Origin: Leptospira barantonii
GTDB lineage: Bacteria; Spirochaetota; Leptospiria; Leptospirales; Leptospiraceae
NCBI RefSeq assembly: GCF_002811925.1
Contig: NZ_NPDS01000001.1
Coordinates: 525,001-589,000, forward strand
Direction of reading: 5' to 3'
DNA: 64,000 nucleotides
In this document: positions 19,283 to 39,548 of the stretch, piece by piece
How the letters are laid out: each line of letters starts with the position of its first letter
How positions within the stretch are numbered: the stretch's first letter is position 1
Notes under the pieces: model-generated
The model's input: only the letters and a program-made list of their open reading frames with translations
Databases searched by the model: none
Told to the model about the DNA's origin: nothing
Program-made: the position numbers and the translations under genes

Positions 19283-19345
19283 GAATTCTTAGCGTTGGTT
19301 CCGCAATTTATGCGTTTGCTTGCGCGATTTTTACGGTCGACGCGT

Positions 19346-19373
19346 TTGACTTTGTGTTTTTTGCGATTATGGA
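19346..19373 (+). promoter_or_regulatory. possible promoter of the cupredoxin gene
   Basis: TTGACT (19346-19351), a 16-bp spacer, then TATGGA (19368-19373), about 30 bp before the ATG. Pattern match only. Confidence 0.35.
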
Positions 19374-19401
19374 TTCAGGATTTTTAAATTAGGAGAATTG
19401 A

Positions 19402-19728
19402 ATGTTGAAAGGATGGAAGATCGTTTTATTTGCCGCTACGTTTGTTGCGTTTTGCGGAACGGGATTGTTTGCGGCCGAGCACGAAGTGGGACAAAAAAAC
19501 AAAGCGTTTACGGTGGAGGCCCTCAAAATCAAAGCGGGAGACACGGTGAGTTTTCCGAATTTCGATACGTTTTATCACAACGTTTATTCCCTTTCTCCGG
19601 TGAAAATTTTCGACTTGGGTTCTTACGCGAAGGGACAAACTCAAAAAGTGAAGTTTGAAAAAGCGGGAAAAGTCACGGTTCAGTGCGCGATTCATCCCGA
19701 GATGAAAATGACGATCGATGTACAATGA
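19402..19728 (+). CDS. cupredoxin / plastocyanin-like copper protein
   Basis: 108 residues with a signal peptide (cleavage near GLFAAE) and a type I copper site: His59 (FYHNVYS), Cys95, His98 and Met101 in QCAIHPEM. Secreted blue copper proteins shuttle electrons in the periplasm. A strong TTAGGAGAATTG precedes ATG 19402. The gene overlaps the next one (ATGA) and lies 119 bp after the peroxidase, suggesting a peroxide-reduction electron chain. Partner specificity is inferred from context. Confidence 0.88.
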   Translation: MLKGWKIVLFAATFVAFCGTGLFAAEHEVGQKNKAFTVEALKIKAGDTVSFPNFDTFYHNVYSLSPVKIFDLGSYAKGQTQKVKFEKAGKVTVQCAIHPEMKMTIDVQ

Positions 19729-20084
19729 AAAAATTATATTTTAATATTCTCATATTTCTGTCGCTCGTAGTTTCGACGTTTGCGGGTCTGAACGCGGAAA
19801 AGGACAAATCTGTAATTCGCGGAAGTATCGTATTCAGGACGTACTGTGTTCTTTGTCACGGAGAATCCGGCGACGGCAAAGGCCGTCTTTCGGTCGGAAA
19901 GGTTCCTCCTCCAGCCAATCTTACGATCACGAAGCTGACCGACGGACAAAAAGAAGACATCATTCGAAAAGGCGGCGCGGCAGTAGGACGTTCTCCTTTT
20001 ATGCCTCCTTGGAAGGACGAACTGTCCGACGAACAGATCCGGGATTTGATTTCCTATATCAACCTCATCTCCAAGTCCAAATAA
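19725..20084 (+). CDS. periplasmic monohaem cytochrome c
   Basis: 119 residues: signal peptide (MKKLYFNILIFLSLVVSTFA), haem site CVLCH (41-45), then GDGKGRLS, and a methionine ligand probably in PFMPPW (Met93). Cbb3/class I-like cytochrome c fold, ending SDEQIRDLISYINLI as in many c-type cytochromes. Start ATG 19725 overlaps the cupredoxin stop. Likely electron carrier for the peroxidase or the cupredoxin. Confidence 0.9.
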   Translation: MKKLYFNILIFLSLVVSTFAGLNAEKDKSVIRGSIVFRTYCVLCHGESGDGKGRLSVGKVPPPANLTITKLTDGQKEDIIRKGGAAVGRSPFMPPWKDELSDEQIRDLISYINLISKSK

Positions 20085-20111
20085 CGAACAAAAAATCTTT
20101 CCAGTTTACAA

Positions 20112-21824
20112 GTGAATTTACTCGGCAGTATCGGCATTAAAACCAGACTTCGTCTCAGTTTCGGAGCGATCATAGGAATGTTTATTCTTTCCTCGGTGCT
20201 CACGGTTTACAACACGTTCGTTTATAGAAAAACGATCCGGTCGATGATCGACAATTCTCAGCCGAAATCCCAACTGCTGAACCTCACTTTGGAAAAACTG
20301 ATCCTGATCGAACTGACTCTTTCCTCCGAAGTTTCTACGATCGACTTGGTTTTGATCGAAGAGGAGAATAAAAAGATTCTTTCCTTATTCCGAGAGATTG
20401 AATCGAACAACTCCAAACTCAAGGAGTTTCCGCTCGAAACGTCCGAGCTGGAAAAGATCGGGAGTTTTGAAAAGGATCTGACTTATTTTACCGGATACGC
20501 GGATACGACTTATCTTCTTTGTAAGGATAACAGCAGACAGGACGCGCGGATTCTTTACGTTCGAGGAATCAATCCGTTAGGCGCTTCTCTCAGAAAGACG
20601 ATCAAGGATCTGATCGAATTTGAAATTTTGAATTCGCGCAAAAGCGAAGATGCGGCCGAAGCACAGTTAACGTTTTCCTTATATACCATTAGCATACTTT
20701 CCTTTTTGTCGCTTTTGGCGGGCGTGTGGTTTTCAAGATCGATCATCCGTTCCATCATGTTTCCGTTACGAAAGGCGATCGGTTTTGCGTCGGAGATTCA
20801 AAACGGAAATCTGAACAATCAAATCGAAATCGATCGTTTTGACGAAATGGGCGAACTTCTGGATTTTCTAAAAAAAATGGAAACGTCGCTTCGGGAAATC
20901 ATAGTGGAAGCGCGCATCTCCATCAAAAGTTCCGAAGAGGCGAGCAGAGAATTCTACAAGGTTTCAAAAGAATTTATTTCCACTTCCGAAACTCAGGCAA
21001 ACGATTCGCGTAACGTCGCGGATCTTATCGATCGTCTGAGTATATTAGTGGAAAAGAATACTTCCACGATTCTTACTTCCGCGGAACATCTCCGCAATTT
21101 GGAAAAAGAGATTCAGAAAAATCTTTCCTCCCTGATTCGAGTGACCGAATCCTTAAATTCTCTCGCGCTACAGGCGAAGGAATCTTCCGAAACCGCGATC
21201 AAAGGAAGGGAGAAGGTGGACGGAGTTCAAAAATCTTTTTCCGAAGTGAAACGTACGGTTCATAAGATCAAGGATTCGCTCGCGAAGATCGGAGAAATTT
21301 CCACGAAGACGAATATGCTTGCGTTGAACGCCGCGATCGAAGCCGCGCGCGCCGGCGAACAAGGACGCGGTTTTTCCGTGGTCGCCGACGAGGTTTCCCA
21401 ACTCGCGGAACATACGATGAAGAATACGAAAGAGATCACCGATCTCATCGAGTTTACCCGAACCAGCATCGAAGCCGGGAACGGAGAGATTGAACAGTTC
21501 TCCGATTTTTTTACGATGATTCAAGAGAACGCGTCCAATATGGCGCATTTTAGTTTGCGTCTTTTGGACGATATGCGTGCGCAGGAATCCGGTTTGAATT
21601 TGTATTCCCAAAAGATGCACGAGGTAGCTTCGAATATTACGGATTTAGAATCTTCTTCTCTGGAAAATAAAAGCGCTTACAGTTCGATCAAACGTTTGAT
21701 TCAGGATCTTTCGCAAGGTGCGCGTTTGATTTCTTCCGGTTCTCAGGAAATCGATTCGGGCGCGAAGAAGATCGACGAACAATCCGATCGTGTAAAACGT
21801 TTGATGGAAAAGTTTTCGATATAA
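20112..21824 (+). CDS. methyl-accepting chemotaxis protein
   Basis: 570 residues from GTG 20112. TM1 is near residues 17-37, followed by a periplasmic four-helix-bundle-like sensor of about 150 residues and TM2 near 190-208. A HAMP segment then precedes the cytoplasmic signalling coiled coil, with the conserved hairpin [20 protein letters not shown] at about 403-422. Signals to CheA/CheW to control flagella. The ligand cannot be told from sequence. No che genes adjoin it; the next gene is a cyclic-nucleotide-binding channel. Confidence 0.93.
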   Translation: MNLLGSIGIKTRLRLSFGAIIGMFILSSVLTVYNTFVYRKTIRSMIDNSQPKSQLLNLTLEKLILIELTLSSEVSTIDLVLIEEENKKILSLFREIESNNSKLKEFPLETSELEKIGSFEKDLTYFTGYADTTYLLCKDNSRQDARILYVRGINPLGASLRKTIKDLIEFEILNSRKSEDAAEAQLTFSLYTISILSFLSLLAGVWFSRSIIRSIMFPLRKAIGFASEIQNGNLNNQIEIDRFDEMGELLDFLKKMETSLREIIVEARISIKSSEEASREFYKVSKEFISTSETQANDSRNVADLIDRLSILVEKNTSTILTSAEHLRNLEKEIQKNLSSLIRVTESLNSLALQAKESSETAIKGREKVDGVQKSFSEVKRTVHKIKDSLAKIGEISTKTNMLALNAAIEAARAGEQGRGFSVVADEVSQLAEHTMKNTKEITDLIEFTRTSIEAGNGEIEQFSDFFTMIQENASNMAHFSLRLLDDMRAQESGLNLYSQKMHEVASNITDLESSSLENKSAYSSIKRLIQDLSQGARLISSGSQEIDSGAKKIDEQSDRVKRLMEKFSI

Positions 21825-21942
21825 AACGCGATGTCGCATTAGAAAAAGAATTACTTTCTTACCGAAACGTGTAAAATACTCCAGTCGTCCGAGTCGCCCA
21901 TAGGATTTCCCGAACGAAAACGGAAATCCGAGGAACGGTTTT

Positions 21943-23325
21943 GTGAGTTTATTTCATTCCGAAAACAAGACCCGAGTCGTTTGGGATATTATAATATTCT
22001 TTTGTATTCTTTATGCGGCGTTGGAATCCCCGCTTCGTTTGGTTCTGAATTACGAACAGGGTCTTACGATGAGCGGAATTTATATCGCGGTTGATCTTCT
22101 CTTTTTCGGCGATATTCTGGTCTGTTTATTCTCGCCCGAATCGTTTCGACACCGATTGATCTACATCGGAAAGGAAAAGACGATTCATTATCTCAAGACC
22201 TGGTTTGTGTTCGACTTTATCGCGGCTTTTCCGTTTGAGATCGTCGCACAGAAAATTCTTTCCATAGAATTGTCCTCACATCCGTTTCTGTTTCTCGTGT
22301 TCGGGCTTACGAGAATCGTAAAGGTCGTTCGTGTTCCCGCGATTCTTCACAGACTCAATCTTGCGTTCAAACCCGCCCCCGGAGTTTTGCGTCTTGTATT
22401 GCTCGGATTTTGGATCAGCGTAGTCGCTCATTGGTGCGCGGTGGGTTGGTTGTATATGGATGAGATCGATTCCTCCAAAACCGGTTGGGACGAATACATT
22501 CGAGCCTTATACTGGTCCGTGATGACTCTTGCAACCGTGGGTTACGGAGACGTTTTGCCCGTGACTACCAATCAAAGAATCTACGTGATTCTCGTGATGA
22601 TGCTCGGCGCCGCGGTTTACGCGACCGTGATCGGAAACATCGCGAGTATATTAGGAAATTTAGATTTAGTCCGCGCGGCTCAGATGAAACGTATGTCTCA
22701 GGTCGATTCGTTTTTGAGGGCGAGAAATCTTCCGTATTTGATCCGAAGAAAAATCCGGGATTACTATATGTATATCATGGAACGAGGATTCGGTGAAAAC
22801 GAAAGAGAATTGTTAAACGACTTGCCGATGTCCTTACAAAGAGAAGTGAAAATTCATCTTCACAGAGAATTGCTCGAAAAGGTTCCCTTTCTCAAAGGAG
22901 CGGATTCTTCTCTGGTTACGACTCTCGTGTTCGCGTTAAAACATCATATCTTTTTACCGGGAGATATCGTATTCAGAAAAGGTGATGTAGGTCATAATCT
23001 GTATATCTTAAGCGAAGGAAACGTTGAGATTCTCGCGGAGAATGATACGGTGATCGCTTCCCTTTCCGAAGGAAAATTTTTCGGAGAACTCGCCTTGGTA
23101 AAAGAAGAACGAAGATCGGCGACGGTTCGATCTATCGGTATTTCTCAGATGTACACCTTGAGCAAGGAAGATTTTTTACAGGCCTTGAATCAGTATCCTA
23201 GTTTTAAAGAAGCGATGTATGAAAGTTTAAAGTCTTGGAAAGGAAAACCGGATTCCACGAAATCGGCGCGATCCAAAAAAAACGCAAAATCTACAAAGAA
23301 GAATTCTTCCCGGAAGAGAAAGTGA
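21943..23325 (+). CDS. cyclic-nucleotide-binding potassium channel
   Basis: 460 residues. Six-TM voltage-gated-like architecture with a short arginine-bearing S4 ([17 protein letters not shown]), a pore helix and the K+ selectivity filter TVGYGD near residue 197. A C-linker follows, then a CNBD (about 310-430) with FFGELALV and RRSATVRS. These retain the Glu and Arg needed to bind cyclic-nucleotide phosphate. A Lys/Ser-rich tail ends the protein. GTG 21943 has GAGGAA upstream. Probably opened or modulated by cAMP or cGMP at the inner membrane. Eukaryotic HCN/CNG channels share this plan. Confidence 0.9.
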   Translation: MSLFHSENKTRVVWDIIIFFCILYAALESPLRLVLNYEQGLTMSGIYIAVDLLFFGDILVCLFSPESFRHRLIYIGKEKTIHYLKTWFVFDFIAAFPFEIVAQKILSIELSSHPFLFLVFGLTRIVKVVRVPAILHRLNLAFKPAPGVLRLVLLGFWISVVAHWCAVGWLYMDEIDSSKTGWDEYIRALYWSVMTLATVGYGDVLPVTTNQRIYVILVMMLGAAVYATVIGNIASILGNLDLVRAAQMKRMSQVDSFLRARNLPYLIRRKIRDYYMYIMERGFGENERELLNDLPMSLQREVKIHLHRELLEKVPFLKGADSSLVTTLVFALKHHIFLPGDIVFRKGDVGHNLYILSEGNVEILAENDTVIASLSEGKFFGELALVKEERRSATVRSIGISQMYTLSKEDFLQALNQYPSFKEAMYESLKSWKGKPDSTKSARSKKNAKSTKKNSSRKRK

Positions 23326-23375
23326 TCCGTATCGAATTGGAGATTCAATTCAGATCGAGTTGAACCGAGTTCGGA

Positions 23376-24338
<963 letters not shown>

Positions 24339-24492
24339 ACGAATTCCTTTACGATTGTCAGTTTTTTCAGAGGTTTCAAAAAAAAAAGAAGAATGTAGTC
24401 TTCCCTTCTCCTTAATTTGGGGCTTTTTCTCCGGAATTTTGCTTGCCGGGGCCCGCTTCATGGATTCCAGTAAATAGACTTTAAAAGAAGAT

Positions 24493-25737
<1,245 letters not shown>

Positions 25738-25756
25738 GAAAGTCGCCCCGTTCTTA

Positions 25757-25781
25757 TGTCGGATTGTCGTACCTCCGACAA
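25757..25781. repeat. imperfect palindrome, copy 1, upstream of sufC
   Basis: TGTCGGA (25757-25763) pairs with TCCGACA (25774-25780). Inside it, TTGTCG (25764-25769) also pairs with CGACAA (25776-25781), giving alternative hairpins. The core ATTGTCGTACCTCCGACAA recurs 144 bp downstream. Confidence 0.6.
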
Positions 25782-25905
25782 ATCTTAACGAGTTAGATTT
25801 CGGTTGAAATTTAAGAATTTTCTGATATAGAAAATTCTTCCGATTTTTTCCCGCCACCTCTCCACCTCCACCCAATCTGGGTGGGGCGCGCAAGTTCACT
25901 GAAAG

Positions 25906-25925
25906 ATTGTCGTACCCCCGACGAA
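25906..25925. repeat. imperfect palindrome, copy 2, upstream of sufC
   Basis: ATTGTCGTACCCCCGACGAA matches copy 1 (ATTGTCGTACCTCCGACAAA) at 18 of 20 positions and keeps the GTCG/CGAC arms. A GC hairpin (CCACCC-aatct-GGGTGG) lies between the copies. Function unknown: operator or dispersed repeat. Confidence 0.6.
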
Positions 25926-25993
25926 CATCCGATCTTTACAATTGATCTCTCCTTACAAAAAAAAACACTGGTAGAATAGGGGAAGGTGCTTTT

Positions 25994-26761
<768 letters not shown>

Positions 26762-26768
26762 AACGAAA

Positions 26769-27959
26769 GTGACTTTGGAAGTTCAGTTCGAAGACCGAAT
26801 CTCCCGGAGCGCGGAGCCGCAGGCTCTGAAGGATTTCCGCAAAAGGGTTTTTGCTAAATTCAAAACTTTGAATATTCCAAGAACGGAAAACGAGTCTTGG
26901 AGAAAAATCCCTCTTTCCAATTTTCATCCGGAAGAATTCTCCGAGGTTCCGGGCGCGGACGCCGTAGTCTGCAAAACCCCGAGTTCCGTAAAACTCGTAA
27001 GATCCGAGGAGCTTACCGGAAAAGAACTCGAATTCTTTTTAAACGCACTCGAAAGTATATTCCAAAAACGAAATGAAGAATGGTTTACCCTATTCAGCCT
27101 TTCCTCCTTTACGCACGGGGTTTATCTCGAAGTCGAATCCGATCGTGTGATCCAAGAGGAGATCGAAATCAAGTTTCGACTCGAAAAAGGAAATCAGATT
27201 CTTCCGTTAGTTGTCGTTAAGCTCGGAAATCACAGCAAGGCCTTTGTCGCGGAACGTTACGAATGTCCCGAAGAAAAGGATTTTAAACTCTTTCAAGGTT
27301 TGACTTCGATTCACGTCGGTGCGGGCGCGAAGGTCACGTATGCGGGCATAGAATCCTTCGGATCTTCCGTGTTTCATTTTCAGAATTTATTCTCGGATCA
27401 AAAAGAGGATTCGGACGTAAAGATCGCAAAGGTAACTCCGGGCGGGTATAAAGGGAAGAATCTTCTCAACGTGGAACTTTCCGGCAAAGGTGCGCGTGCG
27501 CGTGTGATCGGACTTGCTCCGATGTCCGACCGAGAATTTCAGGATTCCGAAGTGAAGATCGTTCACAACGAAAGTCATACGGAAAGTTCGATTCTTTACA
27601 GAGGTGCGTTCAAGGATAAGGCCCATCATATCTTTACGGGAAATCTTCATATTCCGAATTCCTGCAAGGACGTGAACGCGATCCAGATCAACAACAACCT
27701 TCTTCTCAACCGTTCCGCAAGAGCCGAATCGATTCCGAAGCTCGAAGTATATGCGGAGAACGTAAAGTGCGAACACGGCGCGACCGTCGGAGAGATCGAC
27801 GAAGAACAATTATTCTATCTTGCTTCCCGTGGAATCGACGAGGACGAGGCCAGAAGAATGATCGTGGACGGATTTTTAGGCCAAGTCATTGGTGAAATTG
27901 AATCCGATTCTATACAAGAGGAACTTTTTCAATTGATCGTCCGTAAGGTGGAAGGTTAA
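26769..27959 (+). CDS. sufD: Fe-S cluster assembly protein SufD
   Basis: About 396 residues from GTG 26769, seven bases after the sufC stop; an in-frame TTG at 26742 would overlap sufC. N-terminus has [13 protein letters not shown], typical of SufD; the C-terminal beta-helix region includes [57 protein letters not shown] and GFLGQVI, split over the last 200 residues. It lacks the longer SufB architecture. With no sufB adjacent, SufB must lie elsewhere or this subunit serves alone (inference). Confidence 0.93.
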   Translation: MTLEVQFEDRISRSAEPQALKDFRKRVFAKFKTLNIPRTENESWRKIPLSNFHPEEFSEVPGADAVVCKTPSSVKLVRSEELTGKELEFFLNALESIFQKRNEEWFTLFSLSSFTHGVYLEVESDRVIQEEIEIKFRLEKGNQILPLVVVKLGNHSKAFVAERYECPEEKDFKLFQGLTSIHVGAGAKVTYAGIESFGSSVFHFQNLFSDQKEDSDVKIAKVTPGGYKGKNLLNVELSGKGARARVIGLAPMSDREFQDSEVKIVHNESHTESSILYRGAFKDKAHHIFTGNLHIPNSCKDVNAIQINNNLLLNRSARAESIPKLEVYAENVKCEHGATVGEIDEEQLFYLASRGIDEDEARRMIVDGFLGQVIGEIESDSIQEELFQLIVRKVEG

Positions 27960-27961
27960 AT

Positions 27962-28273
<312 letters not shown>

Positions 28274-28278
28274 CATAT

Positions 28279-29941
<1,663 letters not shown>

Positions 29942-29949
29942 GAAAGATT

Positions 29950-30269
<320 letters not shown>

Positions 30270-30273
<4 letters not shown>

Positions 30274-31310
30274 AAAAACTATATTACAAAAAAAGAATTC
30301 TTTCATCCCTTCTGATTGTGAGCTTGTTCGCGACCTGTTCGCGAATTCAAAAAAAAGAGGATTCCGACTCGGATCTTATTCTCGGCTTGGGGCTCTTGAG
30401 TATATTAGGATGTACTCAATATCAAAATGCGCCGAGGGTGGATACCTTGGACGGTTTGACGAGAATTTTCGCGCTTCCGAGTTTTACGTTTCCCTGTGTC
30501 GCGAAATACAACGACCCGCATCTGATCTTTGTTCCCGCTTCTTCTCCTAAAAACATTCTCGCGGTTTTTTTGCCCGGTTCGGGTGGAACTCCGATCGGAG
30601 TTTCCAAGATCATCGAAGAAGGTGCGGCCCGAGGGTATCACAGTATCGGTCTTATGTATCCGAACGGTGAACCCATCAATGTTCTTTGTAACGGCGCGGG
30701 AAGTTCTCCGGTTTGTTTCGGAAACGCAAGGGAAGAAATCATCACCGGAGTCGACAAATCCAACGTAGTCTCCGTGGATACGAACAACTCGATAGACGGT
30801 CGTCTTTTGAAACTTCTACAGTATCTCGTGTTAAAACGACCGAACGACGGATGGGGACAATTTTTAAACGGAGATTCCGTAATCTGGAGCAAGGTTTATT
30901 TCGGAGGACATTCTCAGGGAAGCGGACACGCCGCGTATCAGGGAAAGATCAAAACTCTCGGAAGAGTTTCCATATACAGCGGGGTTTCGGATTATCATAT
31001 CGCAAGCGCGACGCCCGCGACTTGGTTGACGTCCTCCGGTTTAACCGCTCCGAACTTATTCTACGGATTGATTCACGTAGGCGACGGCGTTGCGAACATC
31101 TCCGGAAATTCGAATCAGGTTACGGATACTTGGCTGAACGCTTTCGGAATGAACGGCGCCTTAACGGACGCAGATTCGGGAACCGCACCTTTCGGCGGAA
31201 CACAAAGGCTGACTACCAATCGATGTTCCGGTCAGGACGATAATTCCAAACACAACTGCACGATGTTAACCACACAACAGGCGGCTTGGGATTATATTAG
31301 TTTTCCATAA
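30270..31310 (+). CDS. alpha/beta-hydrolase lipoprotein (BPSS1187-like)
   Basis: 346 residues from TTG 30270, which overlaps the sufT-like stop. Signal segment ends SLFATC (lipobox). Hydrolase features: [12 protein letters not shown] oxyanion strand, [11 protein letters not shown] nucleophile elbow (Ser in GHSQG), and cysteine-containing C-terminus ([13 protein letters not shown]). By layout it resembles the BPSS1187 family. Surface or periplasmic hydrolase with unknown substrate. It could be transcribed with the SUF genes or from its own promoter. Confidence 0.75.
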
Positions 31311-31355
31311 TTTACAGAAATTCTAATGTGTCTTGCGTTGTTCGGAAACGGGAAA

Positions 31356-31736
31356 TCAGTCGAGTTGATACAACTGAATTAGATTTCCGAAGTTATCGTC
31401 GAAAACGGTTTCGGTTCCCACCGCGGACTTCGTGGGTTCTTTGATAAAAACCACGCCGAGTTTTTTCAGACGTTCGTATTCCTGACGGATGTCCTTCACT
31501 CCGAACACGATCGCCGGAATATTGGAATGATAAAGACCTTCTTGATACGACTTCGCGACCGGAGAAGTGTTCGGCTCGAGAATCAAACTCGTTCCTTCGG
31601 GATCTTCCGACGAGATTACGATCGCCAAATTCGCGTCGGGAACAAACGCCTTTTCTTTAAACCCGAGAATTTCCGTATAAAACCGAAACGCTTTGATCGG
31701 ATCGTTCACGAATATGCCAGTAAGTAAAACTTTCAT
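31356..31736 (-). CDS. glyoxalase/VOC-superfamily protein
   Basis: 126 residues with the beta-alpha-beta-beta-beta VOC pattern twice: VNDPIKAFRFYTEILGF, then GTSLILEPN, VFGVKDIRQEYERLKKLGV and FDDNFGNLIQLYQL. The C-terminal DxFGN-x-IxL strand is typical; the ending EXXQLYQ supplies the usual acidic ligand position only loosely. Substrate unknown. Convergent with the lipoprotein hydrolase. Confidence 0.85.
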   Translation of the reverse strand: MKVLLTGIFVNDPIKAFRFYTEILGFKEKAFVPDANLAIVISSEDPEGTSLILEPNTSPVAKSYQEGLYHSNIPAIVFGVKDIRQEYERLKKLGVVFIKEPTKSAVGTETVFDDNFGNLIQLYQLD

Positions 31737-31775
31737 AGGTTTGCCCCGCTTGGAATTTGTAGTCGTCTTTAAGAA

Positions 31776-31789
31776 ATGTGGGAACTCCC
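31776..31789. repeat. ATGTGGGAACTCCC palindrome-like element
   Basis: Intergenic 14-mer related to GTAGGAGCTCCTAC and GTAGTTCCTAC elsewhere in the window, just beyond the 3' end of the membrane-protein gene. Confidence 0.45.
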
Positions 31790-31793
31790 CGGT

Positions 31794-32289
31794 TTAATCT
31801 TTTTCGAAAAACAGTTTTAACGATAACAAGGTCGTAACACCCCAGGCCCCGAGGAAAGCGTAGAACTTCCAACTAAAAACATAGTCGGCGTCTTTCAAAA
31901 AGCTTACGAAAAAAGCCTCGGGGAAAAAGATTCCCGCCAACGCGCCCAAGCCGAGAAGAAATTGAACGCTGAGTAAAAGAGAACCGAGCCAATGAGAACG
32001 CCAGAAGGAACCGAAAAAGAAAACACCCGCGGATAAAAATATAAAATAGAAGTTAGACGAAACACGAAGGCCTTCGGTTTCTTCTCCGCCGAGATTGATC
32101 GTATATTCGATCCAAGTCGAAAGACTGAACAGAAGTTGAAACGTCACCGCGACAAAAAGGATTTTTTCCGAAGTCGACTTTTCCTTCCAGAACTCGGTGA
32201 ATCTACCGGTAAAGGAAAGATAAAACGCGAGCCATTCTCTTAAGATGAGAGGAGTCGAACGAAAACTCCACTGGATGTCTCTCCAAAGA

Positions 32290-32300
<11 letters not shown>
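31794..32300 (-). CDS. four-TM membrane protein of unknown function
   Basis: 168 residues with four hydrophobic segments (ILFVAVTFQLLFSLS, FYFIFLSAGVFFFGSF, LLLSVQFLLGLGALAGIFF, FYAFLGAWGVTTLLSLKLF) and aromatic-rich ends. I recognise no family. Its ATG at 32300 lies 11 bp inside the end of the RidA gene, so the two are translationally coupled. Confidence 0.75.
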
Positions 32301-32757
<457 letters not shown>

Positions 32758-32804
32758 GTTCTTTCTTATAAGAATAGTGGAAGATCCTTCCAAAAAGATT
32801 GTAT

Positions 32805-32853
<49 letters not shown>

Positions 32854-32878
32854 CGTTTCCCTTTTTTAGATCCAGAGA

Positions 32879-37182
<4,304 letters not shown>

Positions 37183-37224
37183 TTCGCTCTTTCTAACCTC
37201 TTTTTAGCCGATACTAGAAACAAG

Positions 37225-38559
37225 ATGAAATCCATTTTTTCGGATCGCTTGTTTTCGATCGGCAATAAGAAGTCCTTTTCGACCTATCTTCTCGTTCTAT
37301 CGATTTTCGGAGGAAGTCTTTGGGCTTCCGCCGATCTGCAAATTTCACCCGATATTCAAAATATCACCGATTTTAGAACGGATCGGATGGCCTTTCATTT
37401 TATTCAGCTCGTCGATAAGGAAGGAAAAACTCTTCCCGATACGAATCCGAGCAGAGATTCTTCCGAAGCGACCTTGATGATCATCTATAAAGGACAACTA
37501 ACGTTGCTCAAGGACGGTTTCGACGATCCGAACAAGGTAAGAGAGAAGGAAAAGGACTACCTCGTAAAAATTTCCAATTACGCAAGGCTCAGAGAATTGG
37601 AAGCGGAATACTTTCGACTTCCAGAAGCGGAAAGAACCGTAACTCCGAACAAAACTTCCGGCAATACGTCCGTCTCGTCGACATCGTCTTCCTCATCCAC
37701 CGCAAATCAATCGAACACGACAACGTCACCTAACGTAGGCGAGGCGAGCCAGGCTTCTGCAGAACCGTTAAAAAGAACGAAAGAATTGGATCTTCTTTTG
37801 AAATATGACGAGGAACTTTTAAAAACGTATTCTTCCGAAAGAGCCGTCAGCGGAGAATTGGAAAGATCCGAACGTTTTTACGGAAAGGATTCTCCCAAAG
37901 CGAGTTCGATCCGTTTCAGAGCCGAAGAACTCAGAAAGAAAGTGAACGAAAGAAGAAACGTTCTGATAGACTTTCTAAAAAATCCGGGCGCTTCCACAAA
38001 TCCGTATCCCGGAGATAGAAAGGACCAAGCATTTTATACGAACACTATCAACGGTGTTCCCGACTTTTATCTTCATTCCACAACTCCGAGAGAACTCGAC
38101 GGACAAATGAAAGGAGAAGAAGAGGTCGGAAAAAAATACGGAGAACTTTATAAGTCCGCTCGAGACAAGTTGATCGACTCTCAAATTAGAAAATTATACT
38201 ATTATCTTTGGAACCGCGAGATGACGAACACTCGAGTCAAAGCGGACAAAGTGAAGAAGGGAAAAAAAGCCGTGGTCGTTACTGGTGATTCCACGGTCTT
38301 TACGATGATCGACAAGGAAGGGGACGGAGTCACCGAATCCTTTTTTGTGGACAGCCCCGGAATTCGTTTCGCATGGGGAAGAGATCTTCCGAATATCATT
38401 TCCATCTCGAATTGTACGGACGAAACGATTCTTGCTAAGATTAAAAATCTCACGGAGGATGTTCTTTCCGGAAGAATGCCCGAAAAAATCGATAAGATAG
38501 ATCTTACCGTTCCGGAAGAACAATTGGTGATCGAGTTGGGACCGAAAATTCCTCAGTGA
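37225..38559 (+). CDS. exported protein of unknown function
   Basis: 444 residues with a signal peptide (cleavage near GGSLWASA-D), a beta region, a Ser/Thr/Asn-rich linker at about 140-170 (NTSVSSTSSSSSTANQSNTT), long charged helices and a C-terminal domain with VFTMIDKEGDGVTESFFVD, an acidic loop that could bind Ca2+. I recognise no family. Last gene of the helicase-amidase cluster; its own promoter may lie in the 42-bp gap. Confidence 0.65.
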   Translation: MKSIFSDRLFSIGNKKSFSTYLLVLSIFGGSLWASADLQISPDIQNITDFRTDRMAFHFIQLVDKEGKTLPDTNPSRDSSEATLMIIYKGQLTLLKDGFDDPNKVREKEKDYLVKISNYARLRELEAEYFRLPEAERTVTPNKTSGNTSVSSTSSSSSTANQSNTTTSPNVGEASQASAEPLKRTKELDLLLKYDEELLKTYSSERAVSGELERSERFYGKDSPKASSIRFRAEELRKKVNERRNVLIDFLKNPGASTNPYPGDRKDQAFYTNTINGVPDFYLHSTTPRELDGQMKGEEEVGKKYGELYKSARDKLIDSQIRKLYYYLWNREMTNTRVKADKVKKGKKAVVVTGDSTVFTMIDKEGDGVTESFFVDSPGIRFAWGRDLPNIISISNCTDETILAKIKNLTEDVLSGRMPEKIDKIDLTVPEEQLVIELGPKIPQ

Positions 38560-38564
38560 TCTAC

Positions 38565-38590
38565 TGCGGCTCCGATCCAAAAGAGCCGCA
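38565..38590. terminator. hairpin between convergent genes
   Basis: TGCGGCTC (38565-38572) and GAGCCGCA (38583-38590) form an 8-bp GC-rich stem with a 10-base loop, 6 bp after one gene and 24 bp beyond the end of the opposing one. Possible bidirectional terminator; the T-run is poor. Confidence 0.5.
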
Positions 38591-38613
38591 ACCTCCGTTT
38601 CAAAACGTTTTGA

Positions 38614-39510
38614 TTAAGCGCTCGGTCCATCGTCCGAAGGCGGAGGAGTCGATGCCGTTTCCTTTTCTCGGAAGATGAATTTTTTCAAAACACCGAAGCC
38701 GCCTAAGACGGCTAATGCGATCACTTTCCAAAACTTTAATAGAAGCGCGAAAAGACCGGCCTTTGCCAAAACTTTTCCGGCGATCAAACCTCCGATTCCA
38801 TAAGCCGCAACCGTATCCAAATCCGGATTAAAATCCGCATAACGATTTCCTTCGTTGAATTCGGTGGAGTTTACGATCGCGTCGAGTTCTTCGTTCACCA
38901 TCGGAAGTTTGTCCGCGTCGGCGATTACGTTTAGAATGATCACACCCTTTCTACCAAGTATTCGAATATTATAATTTAATGTATCTACCTCGGAGCCTTC
39001 GAACTTCAGGGTTTTAGCCCAATGCAGTTTTTTGGCTTTCTCGTCGTAAAAAGGAGGGGAGGCCCAGCCCACGAGTTCCACGGAAGGATAACCGTCCTTC
39101 TTTCTGGCTTCGTTGGATTCTTTCATATCGCTTTTCATCTCGTCGAGAAGATCGCTATAATCCAGATCCTTCGCGTCGTCGTCCTTGATATAACCTTCTT
39201 CCGAATAATCGATGCTGATCGCATACGTAAAGTTATCGCTGATCGGATTTTGATTTTTTAGAAAGAGCATTCCGAGCGGTTCGACGCCGGGAGGGTTTCC
39301 CCATACGTTTTCCAAGACGAGTTTGCTTTGTTTGCCGTCTATATATTTGAAATTGGAAGGGACGTTTAACGTCGCGAGTTTTTCCCCCAAGATCACTTTG
39401 CCGGTTTGGTATTTAAGACCTTTTATTATATTCGTTACGTCTTCGTTCGCCTGAGCGGACAACGCAAACGAGAATAAAAACAAAAACACCGCAGATACAT
39501 TCAACTTCAT
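38614..39510 (-). CDS. DUF2167-family membrane protein
   Basis: 298 residues. Signal peptide (LFLFSFALSAQA), large extracytoplasmic region with the DUF2167 blocks ATLNVPSNFKYIDG, VWGNPPG, GMLFLK, YSEEGYIKDDDA, VGWASPPFYDEKAKKLHWAK and FNEGNRYADFNP, split across residues 45-235. Two TM segments and a Pro/Ser tail finish it. The family is widespread and uncharacterised. It lies 38 bp downstream of the HECQH gene on the same strand. Confidence 0.85.
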   Translation of the reverse strand: MKLNVSAVFLFLFSFALSAQANEDVTNIIKGLKYQTGKVILGEKLATLNVPSNFKYIDGKQSKLVLENVWGNPPGVEPLGMLFLKNQNPISDNFTYAISIDYSEEGYIKDDDAKDLDYSDLLDEMKSDMKESNEARKKDGYPSVELVGWASPPFYDEKAKKLHWAKTLKFEGSEVDTLNYNIRILGRKGVIILNVIADADKLPMVNEELDAIVNSTEFNEGNRYADFNPDLDTVAAYGIGGLIAGKVLAKAGLFALLLKFWKVIALAVLGGFGVLKKFIFREKETASTPPPSDDGPSA

Positions 39511-39548
39511 ACGAATCTCCCTGATACGATTGATTTAAAAACCTTCGA

